Assembly (NCBI GenBank): GCA_003118195.1
Contig: BEXV01003464.1
Span: 14,200-40,908 of the forward strand
Source: Hemicentrotus pulcherrimus
Taxonomy: Eukaryota > Echinodermata > Echinoidea > Camarodonta > Strongylocentrotidae
Direction: 5' to 3'
DNA: 26,709 bases
Notes under the pieces: generated by a model
Seen by the model: the letters and a program-made list of their open reading frames with translations, nothing else
Databases searched by the model: none
Told to the model about the DNA's origin: nothing
In this document: positions 1-12,400 of the stretch, piece by piece
How the letters are laid out: the number at the start of each line of letters is the position of its first letter
Position numbering within the stretch: the first letter of the stretch is position 1
Made by a program: the position numbers and the translations under genes

Positions 1-113
1 AAATAAATAACATGTGCCAAACAATTTTGGAAGAAAATGTATACTGGCTGAGTAATGAGCATAGAAAGACAAGGAAATCAAGGTAGTACCAACCCCGACA
101 CCATGTGTGTTAT

Positions 114-292
114 CCCATGTATAGCTTTCTGTGTACAGTGCTTGTTACTTTACCAAGACTCGTTCAAATTATGATCATGATGATTCCAGACCCATGCAGT
201 GCACACCAATACTTACAAGCTACATGATCAACTGTTTCTGACCCTTTTCACAACTGTTCTTTCACAATGCAATCGCATTACCAGTACTAAAG
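114..292 (+). repeat. Dispersed repeat, copy 1
   Basis: Direct-orientation match to 12692-12870, with interspersed mismatches and small indels. It lies in the partial intron following exon 22 (1-348), which otherwise shows nothing. The inverted ends seen around copy 2 are not visible here, so this copy is either eroded or belongs to a wider family. Confidence 0.7.
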
Positions 293-348
293 TTTAGCTT
301 CAACTCTCATTAAACCTCCAATAATAATTATACAAAACATGTTCTTAC

Positions 349-474
349 CCTCGCACGAATCTGTTCCCGTTCCTCGGAAGCCTACGTTACACGTGCAGTA
401 GAAACCCTCGTAAAGGATGTTCGTACAGTTTCCGTTACGGCAAGCATCAGTAAACACTGAGCACTCATCGATGT
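349..474 (-). CDS. MUC4-like: Exon 22: calcium-binding EGF module, last exon in window
   Basis: Residues 1456-1497, phase 1-1. Acceptor GTTGTAG, donor GTAAGA. Encodes DIDECSVFTDACRNGNC, then ILYEGFYCTCNVGFRGTG and a final Cys. Six Cys with a DIDEC calcium-binding start. The open phase-1 end shows that the gene continues beyond the left edge; vertebrate MUC4 next has a membrane segment and a short tail, which cannot be seen here. Confidence 0.93.
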
Positions 475-3400
475 CTACAACATCCATGTGAGATTTAAAA
501 AAAAAAGGGACCAATAATATTGATAATATTATTGTCTTCTCCACCGTCTGTAAGTACATTTAAAATTAGTATTGGCAATCACATTACATACATGTACGTG
601 TAGAACAGAAAGAAAAAAACGACTTTTGACAAATCAGCCTATTACGAAAAATGCACTTTCAAAACCATGTTAGTCAACTATTTAAACATGACAATGTCGT
701 ATTAGAAATCCAAACATAATTTCTATGGGACATACAATCGTGTTCTGACATCGTTCTTACACCCCCACATACAAACAACGCATACACTGCCAATCGATCA
801 TTTGGTAACTTCCCACTTACTTGAACGACCAAAAAAAGTAAACATGGGCTTTCATAAATTCAATCAAAAATATCGTCCAAATAGTTTTGAAGAAAGTAAA
901 TGGATGGAACATTAATTATAATAAACAAAATTATCTTTGATTTTCTGATAATCAGTCTTGTAGATGGGAGGTAGATATGTCTTAGTATTTAAAGGGATTT
1001 TGGTCGTCACTTTACATGTGAACAAGGCCATACTTTTGCTGACACAAGACTTGGTGAAAATACCATTAATGCGTGTATAAGTCTGCACACAGCGAATATG
1101 TACTGTAAGGCCATCAGGAAATAAACCCTAGTCTCTCGCAGAGTCTTCGAGTGAGAGAAAAGCGAGGGAGATGTAAGGCATTACATTAGGCCTGTTGGTC
1201 CTAATATCCAGTGAAGGCTAATCCTGGTGATTTACAAAACTTGTTATTGAGTATTTCCCAAATAAGAGCCCACTTCAATGGGTCTTTAATAAAATGAATT
1301 GGGTTTAAAATGTGAAGACGAAAAACATTGAAAAGGGAAGAAAATAAAATTTCTCACCTTGTGCGATGAGCCGGTTATTCGAGCCAAATTCTCGGCTAGG
1401 TGGAAGGGAGTCAGTGAACACCGACTCTAAGAAAGTAGCGTTAAGATCAGAGTTGAACGAGTCGATCCGGAACTCGACGAAAGCGTAGGCACCGACCACG
1501 GTATAATTAGTCACAATAACATCTGCCAGGTTCCCATCTCCTATCACAGATGAACTGTTAAGCTGGTTAAACACCTGTCATGGGTAAAGCATTTAGAGTC
1601 AATACATATTCTAAGGGCTTCTTAATGAATCGGTTTTCTTTAAACCCCCAACTTCATAACTATAATAATCGTAGCAAAATAAAATGTCACGAAAGAAGAA
1701 TAACACTCAGAAGTGTTGTATGGAACTGTTTGTCCGAGTTATAAAGAGAAATCCCATTTTTAAATTATCTAAAATGGCAGTGTGAATAGAACCAGTTACC
1801 TTTTTATCAATAGGTTATCATTTATCTATAAAGTGGCTCACGTCTTCCAGCTGGTGGCGTTACAATTAGCTTTCCAAACGTAGATAATCATATCTGATTG
1901 ATTTCTTGATTTCTTGGCGATGGCAACAAGTTTAGTAATCGGGTAGATGCCAAGAACTACTACGTGATGATGTGCCTTACCTGTTGGGCTAGTATGTTCC
2001 GGTTTTGTTCAGTGTCTGTATAATGCTGGATTGCTATGCTGTTGATGAAGTCAAACCTTAGTTCCAGAGTTAACGAGTAAGCAGCTATCAGTAAAAAGGT
2101 GATATGATATACATTTTTAATCAGTCATCTCACCCTAATTAGTTGATATCACTGCGAGAGCATTATCGGAAATACACAAGAAATATCAAGTGAAAACTTA
2201 TCAAATTTTAGAGTAGCAAAACATTGTGGTGCGAAAAGCTTTAGTCTGTTGACCTAAGAACGGGGAAGTCAAATGGGTGAGCGCATTTCATGCATGCAGG
2301 ATTTACCACCGGGGGACAGAAAGGTCCGAGTTCACAAGACGGAAAGGTTTTTTTTTTCGTACTGGAATTCCGCTATGGAAGTTTTCTTTTCTCTACTACA
2401 GACAGACACAAAAACTACCTAGCCCCCTCTACGCAATATTTAATAACAATAATAAGATATTGAAAATAATATCGCTAGTGATATTCGTTTGTCTCGCAAT
2501 GTGGTCAATAAGGGATCTATGATCACAACATTTCGTGCACCGCTGCAAAACTTTGTCAGGTGATAGAAAAAAAAACTAATATAAGCAGGCGTGTTTAATA
2601 CTGTACGGGGGGACCGGCGCAGAGGTTAATAATTCAATCGATAATTGGAAAAATAACGCACTAGGCGAGACATACGAATATCACTACCGATATTATTTCC
2701 GATACTTCATCCGCAATGAGTAATATATTTAGCATTAATAATAAGATATTTCTATACTGCATGATGTATATTGCATATTGCCTCTATTATAAAGTATACT
2801 TCATATTGTACGTGTCGAGCTTCTCTAAACATGGCACGTGCAATATCTTGGAGGCTTAGCGGGGAGATATTTTGAAAAGGACGGCAATTTTAAAAAATGC
2901 TCTAACCATTGTTCCCGTCAGTAATGTGTGTCTTTGGTACCCACCTCCCAATTTAATTGTGAAATTTACCTTCTTTGCAGACAATAAACACACAATAGGT
3001 TAGACAGGGAGTTGACTCACTAACAAACCTATGATATATGATACAGAAGCGAGCGGTTATCAAAGATTGTCCAATCAAAGAAGCTTATTATAAATTTAAG
3101 AAATAGGCACTAAAACAAATTATATCCTTTCGGCATTGTTTCCCTCTCTTATTGTTCTAAATCCTGTTATCTGCCCTCTGTAAATATCACTTTTTTATTT
3201 GCATGAATTTAATTATACGGTTTAGAGAAGGGTTTTTTCAAATATGTGTACACTGAGCACGATCATGATTATTTCTACCTAAATAAATGTGAAAATATTG
3301 TATATCAAAGCTTACATTCACATAATGCGTCGACAAGGGCATAACCAATGTCACATATACAGGTGTGGTTCCCCATGGTATTCATGCACACACGATTCAA

Positions 3401-6400
3401 ACTTTCGTTGCACATGTGGTTGCCAGTATCACACTCATCAATATCTAAAGGGGACAAATCAAATATTTCATTTATTCAAACATATCTATTTAGCATGACA
3501 AGATCGGTTGCAGGACTGTTTTGAATCTTAGTCTTGTAGATCAAAGACACTGTCCTATCAATACCCCCCCCCCCAAAAAAAAAAAACATGTTCATTCAAT
3601 ATAAAATGAAAAACATATACAGACATTGATCAAGGGATGAAAATTAAAAGAATAACAAACATGACTAAAATAGCTAAAGCTATATATACAATGTTGATAT
3701 CGTGATCATAGAGATAACAGCAACCTTATTTCTACGAAGTAACCTGTTGGTTAACCCCTATATTCATTAACTTCATGAACTCGTCGTATTGTATAAATAG
3801 GTGTTATTGTTGTAGTTAAAAAAACAAGCCTCCCCCTTTCCTATCTTTCTTATAACAGCAAGTAAATCTCTACATTTTATATCAGTTTTGTTAGTTTAAA
3901 TGAATGCTGCGAGCTCATCAAGCTTTTATGCTTGTGCTCTAGCCCTGCAATATCGTGTTCATCTTATTCATTTATGAATCAAGCAAGCAATTTAATTTCG
4001 ATCCTTTTCTATACAATATCATGTATTGCATTGTATCAATTATATCAAATTCAAATGACTCAAATGTAAATGTCATATTATTGCACATGAATACGTTTGT
4101 TTGAAAATATGATATAACAACCAATACATCTATTATCAATATCAAAATGCCTGTTTTTCAAACAAAACGGGCAACCAATGATATATATTGTTTAATACCA
4201 CTGCCCCTACTACTACTGCTAGTCATGATAATTTTCGCCGAACCCTCATGACCATAACGTGTTGAGAGAGAAAGTTGTAAAGAACACAAGCGCACGCCGC
4301 TCAAGGATGATATGCGACGGCATGTCACATCTATCTCAATACGATATGCACATGACATGTAATGGTAGTCTTATTTTACCTTCACATGACTTTGTTGCGT
4401 TGACTGTATTATATCCATCAAAGCAGCTACAAAAGTAATCCCCATCTGTATTTATACATGTTGAAACTTCAGGACAGTCATCAACTTCTCCCAAACATTC
4501 GTCAAAATCTGTATAAACATAGCCATAAATTGTGTTTTTAAATTTAAAATACTTTGCAATGGAATGTCTGTAAAATGTTACATGAATATAACGCTTCGTG
4601 AAACGCTGACCGGGTCCACCTTTTTAATCACGACTCAAAATACAATTTTACTCAAAATTACATGATATTTGAAGACCATGGTATTACACAGCTAATGTAA
4701 TTATGTTAGGTTGATTTTACAAAATTAGTCGCTATCGCGTTTGGAATCAATAGGTTTAAAACATGTGGATAAAGAAGCGAGAGCTTTTTACATGCATGTG
4801 ATATAGATATAATATTACATAACTTATGTATACACATGTAATTCAAGAAATCTCACCTGAACAGGTTCCATTATCAAACTCGTAACCAGAGTCACATGTA
4901 CAATTCGGAGAACCAGTATTGTTCATTGCAGTAGGTGTACAACCTGCGTTGTCTGTTTCCAAAAGAAATATACATATATATGTATACATATGTTACAAGA
5001 ACGATAACAACATTATTTGCATCAAGATTTGAAAGAGGCAAACATATATTTATGCTAATACATAGGAAGTTGTATGAAAACTGTTATATATTTTTCGTGG
5101 ATAGTTTAAAGCATTAGCAACTTTCTGTGAATTTAAACAAGCGTATACACCATGACCATCATTGCATCAGTTAATGTTTGACATGCTTATGATAATAGAT
5201 AAGGTATTAAATGATGATAATACCTATAATACTAATAATATCAATAACATCAACATCAATTGAAAGCCGTACTACTCTCATTTATTCTAACTTGTTCTCT
5301 AATTTTCAAGTTTAATGAATTTTAATGAAATATGGCCCTGCAGGAGCCCTAATTTCCACGGTCTTCCTGCATTCATACCTATACACGAATGTGTATCCAG
5401 AGAAAGAGTAAATCCATCGTAGCAAGAACAGTAGTATCCATTGAGGATGTTGTGGCAGGTCTGATCACAGTCGTTGGTCGTGTTGCTTTGGCATTCGTTG
5501 ACATCTTAAATTCCGAAATAGAGATTTTGATACTGATGATAATCAACTATCTTTGAGTAGCGCATATTATATTTATATTGATATTTCATCCCTATGTGCT
5601 TCAAAAGAAGTTCGGACGGTGGCTTTAGCTCTTGCAGTCAATTGGTACATCATACCAAGTACCCATGACAAACTTGGGTTGAGAGTTGCAATTGTGGACG
5701 AATTTCCTGCTAAAAAAATGTGAGTACTAGCCTGGAATTCGTTGCAAATAAATTGCATGTATATGTTGTGCTTATGTTGATTTTTACCAATACAAATTTG
5801 CAAGTTTACACGTCTTATAATGTGAAATTAAATTTTACAGAGGTGCGGTCACCGTTTCCTTCTCCTCTTCTTCTTATTTGTCTTCTTTCCATTTTCTTCA
5901 ACCTCTTCCCTTTTCTTCTTTCTCTTCATTTTCCTTTCCTTCTAGCCCACCCCTTCTCTGATTTAGTTTCAGGCATATCATTTCATTATTACCGTTTTTT
6001 AAAAATGGGAGGGGGGAGGAGCAATTTGTTTTTCTTCAGTTGGTTCTCCGTAGAACAAAGCTATAATGATTTGCTATCACATACCAAAGCATGTTTCCCC
6101 GTCACCCTGCAGGCCTGGCGGGCAGTCACCACACCGAAAGGCAGGTGTCTCGCCAGCGGGGCTGTCCGTACATAGCACACTCTCGTAGCAGGGGGACTCT
6201 GCGCAGGCGTCAAATTCTACTTCACAATGGTCACCTGACCACCCAATGGTACAATTGCACGTGACAACCTGAATGTTTAACAAATGTAAATAAATGTACA
6301 CATTCCTTCATTATTTGCTTATCAAATTGTATATGTGATATGTGTATTTAAAACAAATTATTTGTTACTTCTGTGTTTTGATAGATTAATGAAACATATG

Positions 6401-9400
6401 AGCTGGAGCGAACCAATTCGGTTGGCCTCTTTGGGACTCTCCTTACATGGCCTAACGATGACGTAAGTACAACCATTTGTTAAAGGTACTACAAAGTTTT
6501 GGGAAATTTGAATATTAGGTGGATAGTGATTCTTAACAATTTTGATATATTTGGATGCCCCTGCGGATGTATTATAAGCACTAGAAAATTTAGCCCCTAA
6601 AACACTTGTGCTTTCGAGAGAACAAAATTAATATAAACATTTACCGGTGCTCCCGGTAAATGTTGATAAATTTCAACTGGCGCCTACGGCCGTACAATGG
6701 TAGCTTCGAACGTGAAAATCTCAGAAAATGTAGTTGAGATATATAATTACCGAACGGGAATAGCTAATCGGTCGATTTTAGCCACAAGACATTGTTTTAT
6801 AGCTTAAAGGAATCACATCAAGAAAAATCAATTAACCCTGATAATTAGAACAAATAGCATATGGATAGAAAGATTATCTCATGTAAAACACGGATAACTG
6901 GCTTAGAAATCATATAGATATCATGGAAAGGCGTAAAATTCAATTTTGTCAAGACCCCTTTTCGGACCCCTGAACCCCGGAAGTAGGCCAAACACACGTG
7001 CTGGCGAGCTCGGAATTATGACGTCACACACTGGACGCATTCGGCCAGCTACATAGATTTGCACTTGTTCACCTATATTCTAGACCTGTATCTAAGGCAA
7101 TTTGATCGTTACTAATTTTGTCGTTCTTTCGCAATATTTTACATTTCATTCAGGAATGTGTAATCTTGAAACGTTATAGAAAACATTTGCGGTATTATCT
7201 TACTCTTTAAGACGGAATTATAGGGTCTAAACGTGGTTTAGAATAAGTTAGATTTGCGTGTTTGACGACTCTATTTATAGCGGGGCCTGTGTAGTTCAGT
7301 GCCCGAGTCGCTCCGGGGAGCTGATGTTGCACGTTTCGATGCCTACACTCCAAGGTACAGCAGCGGCCAGCGCATCGCCTCAGCCAGTCATCATATGAAT
7401 CAAGGTAAACATGTTTTAAATTGCAACTGTTATGATGAAATATTGTTCAAAATGTTTAACATTTCAAACTCGTGTAACTTTACAAAACTATATATGAACA
7501 GATCGAAAGATGGCACTAACTAATTCAGACCTGTCGGGAGCGATTCGCCTGGCACTGGCCTGGTCGGGCGGGCTAGCTAAAAATCATGACAATATTACTA
7601 CAGACTACAGTGCATGTAACTTAACTTATTATACGGTTCGTGCTGGTAGGGTCGCTGCATATCTCTACCATCATCTTCGAGTTCTTCCTCTTCTTCCTCT
7701 TCTCCTACTTCTCCTCCCAGCTCTCCTACTTCCCCATCATCATCATCATCGCTGTCAGCGGAATCGCTTTCCTCACTGAATTCAATTTCCATATCTAATA
7801 GTTCAATTTCCTCGTCTAAAGCCCACATTTTGATCTCAAAAGAGTATGCTTCGAATTTTATAAACAGTCGAGTTGCGTGTATTTACAATGCGCGCGCCTA
7901 GCTTTGTTTTGTGGCTAGCTAGCCGTGTCCAGGGTGTGACGTCACAAGCTGAAGGCAGTAAATCTGGATCTCAAAACTGACATTTTTGAAAATTGATTTC
8001 TGCGGGCCCCAAACATATTTTAAAGAGGAAATTTGTTGTATTTGATCAGTGCGTCTTCCCCTTCGCAATGATATGAATTTTGCATCAATTTAATACACTT
8101 TAGCTGCTTGGTGTGATTCCTTTAATTAATATCTTGATCTTAAGAGGGAGCTATACAGCATAACAAGTTTATTATTTACAATTTCATAACTTTAGACTCG
8201 TTTTCAACCACGACAATCATCAGTGAATATTATAAGGTCGCATATGCTTCCAATATGTTCATTTGAACCAAATTCATGACCCCATTCCAAAACTTTGTAT
8301 TAGCTTTAATACCTTAAATGGCAATTGTTCGCATTTAAAATTTTATGTGGCAACTTTAGATTTAAAGAGTTGATGACCAATGAAAAGATTTTGTTCCGTG
8401 TAATTTCAGTATGCTATCACAATTGACATAATTTTTTTCTTATAAAGATAACATTTTTTCCAGAATAAGTCCCCTGGAAAAATTGAACATGCAACTCTTT
8501 ACATGATCGCCTGAATAAACAGTTGGTACAAATGCGCTTGACATCCTGAAAATGTAACAATCATGCACATTTATGATCAGATGATCAACTGTGTGTACAA
8601 TTTTATGTTACAGCATAAAGTATTACACATGCAAATACATGATCACGTGACCAATCGTTTTTCACAATTTGATATTTACATACATTAATGTTTAGGGTCA
8701 TTAAATCATTAAATCAATACTAGCTGTTTCTTGTAATTGGAGGTCATTAAAAAAAGGGTCGTATTTGACAGGTTGTCAAGGTTGATGTTTCCAAGCTCTG
8801 ATTTTGCCTTGACCAAGGCCGTTGCTTGAATTATTTTGTGTTGCATCGCATACACAAGCTTTGTTGTTTCGAACCGGTAATCTGGACGACAAGCAAACAT
8901 GACGTAAGTATTTTGGCTCGTAAGTGTATGCAAACACCGGTCAACTCACCGCGAATCCATTAGCGTTGAGATTCTGGCCTACAGCTTGGGTTTGGAAGTC
9001 ACAAACTCCCTCGTTCATGCATTCGCAGATCTTGACCTTAAAGGAGACCACCGATTGTGCACCTCGTTCATCACTGACCACGACTTCAATCCTTGATACA
9101 TTGAGACTCGACGGTGTCCACTCAAAAGTGCCATCTGAAAGTCAAGACAAAAAAAAATTGTTAAAATAAGGTCATACTGTAAAACAGATCCATCTATACA
9201 CATAGTTTGGCCAAACCGGTTCGAGTTGGACACAATGTGGCGACTACTGCTTTGTCAGGTTAGCACAAAGCAAAAGAATATATGCAACGATTCGACCCAG
9301 TGACACCAAGTTGGCCAAAAGATGGCTCCGTAATAAGCTGCTGCCCCAGCTGCTCTGTTAATTATTACTATCATTATAAAGTATCTAGTGCTACCTAACC

Positions 9401-12400
9401 TGCACAGGTAGTGACTCTAATCTAGACATGGCCCCGACTTAGCATCCCACCTGTTTCACGGACGGGACAGAGTGTTCACCACTTAATAACTTAGCCTGCG
9501 TCTTTGGAAAAAAAAACAAAAACAAACACAGGCTTCCGTCTTCCGCCTGGGTTGGATTTGAACCACCGATCTTTGGTTTGACCGACGTCGCCAATTCGCC
9601 TCCTGATTCTTGCATCGACTCCCCTTCTTGCAGAGTGTGAATTCGGCATCGCATTGCCGGCAAGATGACCATGAAAATAATAGAACTGTGCAATAAACAG
9701 CTTGCTAGGGCAGAAAGTTTGCTCAGTTCATTATTGCATTAAAGGGCAATCCAAACTTTGTAATAGGCTCATGAAACCAAAAATAAGAGAAACATAATTG
9801 CTACCAAGAAAGTAAATAACGTTAGAAATTGGAGATCACTATAAAAATCTGTGAATCTCACAGGAAAATCGGCACTGGATTGTGACACAGCCATGGAGAG
9901 CTCTCCCGCCTATGGTGTACATTCATATCGTTTTTTTAATAGGCACTTATCAACATACATTATGGAAAGCATTTATCATAGGTCCTCATAAAAGAAAAGA
10001 CCCTCATGAGTAAAAACATTCTGATAAATTAGAAAAGAAATAAAAATGCAATATATTATCAATAATTTATTGCATTTTTCCCCCGGTCCTCAACAAAAAT
10101 AAAAATCTTCTGTGTGGCCATGCCTTGAACCATAATGCATGGCCGTACAGAGACATTTTTCCTGTTGAAGACCAGGGGAAAATGCAATAAATTATTATTA
10201 ATATATCAAATTTACCCAAGCCCCTGCTCCGAACATTCATGATTCAATGGCCAAGCAATCACCTCGTAACTGTGATGCCCCTGAATCAAAACTGTGTTGA
10301 TACGCTTCATTAGTGCCCTTTTGTGAGGCATTAAACCTCGTTACTGTAAATTATGATTTAGGGACGTAGGTCCCCCTAGTTTCTAAGCATAATATCACAC
10401 ACATGCTTTAGCAGTCACGCAAAACAAACACTCGCAAATTATTATTCACTAAAATCTGAGAAATGTATACTATTATCTAGATCTATTTGCAATAAATAAA
10501 TAATGTTCAAAATCATTCCATAAATAGGGGTTTAAACAAATTATTCCATCATCATGACCAACGGTGTACAATGCATACATCTTCGTGAAGTGCCTTGTTA
10601 CCAATCATTTCTCAGACTGGTTATGGGTAATTGTATTCAATAGTCGAAATATAAATTGTGTCCATTAGCTTTTGTTAAGTAACACAAGCCATAATGTTTG
10701 TATTTCTCAGCTGTAACTAATGTATGACAACCACATTATGGCTACGGAAATACAATTATTTAAAATATTTTTTGTTGTATTTACCAGAGCTGATAGCTGC
10801 ACCATCGGGAACCGAGTCAGGTAAAGTAAAATTGATTATATCGTTGGCATTAGGATCTTCAGCCGTAAACACCAGCCGAACAGTTTCGTTAACTTCTACA
10901 CAAAGTACTCTGTCCTGAAGAACATTGTTGTTATCAGTGATCATAGTAACGTTCGGCGGGAAGTTTTCTGAGAAGGAAATAACAAGATAACATAGAAATT
11001 GATCAAAAATAATATCGCTAGTGATATTCGTTTGTCTCGTAATTTGGTCAATAAGGAATCTTAAAGATCACGACGTTTCGTGCGCTGCTGCAACACTTCG
11101 TCAGGTGAAATGTTGCAGCAGAGCACGAAACGTCGTGATCTTAAGATTCCTTATTGACCACATCGCGATACTTTTTTCGATACTACATCCTCAATGAGTA
11201 ATATATTTAGCAAAGAAATTGACAACTTAATTTTGCAATAACTTCAGCACCACGATCTCTATCCACAGAACCTGCTGCAAGCCGAAAATGATGGCATATT
11301 TTCCAAATGTCTACACCTTACTAAACAAAAGGTTAAGCTGGGCCTACCATCGATGCGTACGGATAAGTGGATACATCCGTCCCTTCGGAAGGAAATAGAA
11401 GAAATCGCGATCGCGAAATAAAATAATACCATCCCTAGTGTAACAGATCAGGGATTTAGTATGGGACGGAGGTTAAGCATGTTCTGTTGTGCGCATATAC
11501 GCGGATGCGCTTTAACAAAAAGGGCATCGTTGATGGAAAATTAGTATAAATTCCATATTTTAATCATGTTGGTCCTATTATCATGTTTCTTTTGGGAATA
11601 TTATTTGTATAATAGTTATCTAATCAAGAATAATGGGTTGTCCTGAAGATTATATTTGTTGATTTCATGGAATAAGCAGAAATGTTGGGTTAAAGTCTTG
11701 TTTTAGTAACGAGGACATAATTGTTCTTTTATACGTTTAAGTAAAGGGAGATTGTTTTTGAACACGGGAGGATTATGTATTAGGAGCTATCCACTACACT
11801 GTATCCGTTATACATGCCAGCCTCACCGAGGCTAACCTGGAGTTTGTACCCTTGTAATACCCTACCTGTTGCCCAGGTAAGCATTTAAAAGCTTTTTGAC
11901 TTAGAATTCGATATTCTGGTGTAATTTCTTAGAGCAATGACACCTTGTGTGATAACGAAGGGATGAATGATTGATTGATTGCTCGAAGGATGCGCAATTG
12001 ACTGTTGCTGTGCACAACGATTGGGGTAACCGATTGCAGTCGAAGGATGCATGATTGACGACGTGAGCAGTGAAGAACTCTAGCCATCAAGCTACGGGCA
12101 TATATTTTGTCCAAACGAACGACGGGGAGCGCCTGGCCAGACACGGACATCCTGATAAATACCGCGTCAGCCAAGGTGGTGAACCGTGTCCGTCACACTA
12201 TTCTTGACTCGGATAACGTAAAGTTCACTCAGCTAAATTATATCATTAAATTCATAAAATAAAAAAAAAATATATCGTGACATATATCCTTGGGATTTCA
12301 GTGATGTCAATTCATATGGATTGTGGTGTGAAACTGTCCGATAAAAAGAATATAGCACGTGAACAGATTGGGTCTAGAAGATACTTTGTTGGAAGTGGTA

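Larger units (their letters stand above)
2085..3315 (-). other. Intron 19
   Basis: 1231-bp phase 1 intron. It contains the Penelope-like insertion at 2462-2736. Nothing else is supported. Confidence 0.85.
6269..8949 (-). other. Intron 14
   Basis: 2681-bp phase 0 intron. It contains the 1.3-kb TTAA-flanked element (6804-8125) and the decayed exon 15 duplicate (8480-8560). A 12-bp stem hairpin with 5-base loop lies at 6636-6664. The rest has no supported feature. Confidence 0.85.
9135..10784 (-). other. Intron 13
   Basis: 1650-bp phase 1 intron. It contains a SINE-like segment (about 9400-9640) and a fold-back element (10050-10207). The remainder, including 10208-10784, shows nothing that I can support. 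Confidence 0.85.

Noticed and set aside
5720..6175. 151-codon plus-strand open frame
   Set aside because: It crosses a polypyrimidine tract and runs antisense to EGF exon 15, with no recognisable domain.
6636..6664. 12-bp stem, 5-base loop hairpin resembling a terminator
   Set aside because: Intrinsic terminators have no meaning in this eukaryotic intron; most simply a short palindrome.
7510..7779. Plus-strand frame with Leu- and His-rich end
   Set aside because: It is the antisense of the acidic frame inside the transposon and has low complexity.
9554..9600. tRNA gene on the minus strand
   Set aside because: B box and weak A box only; no acceptor stem or cloverleaf can be formed.
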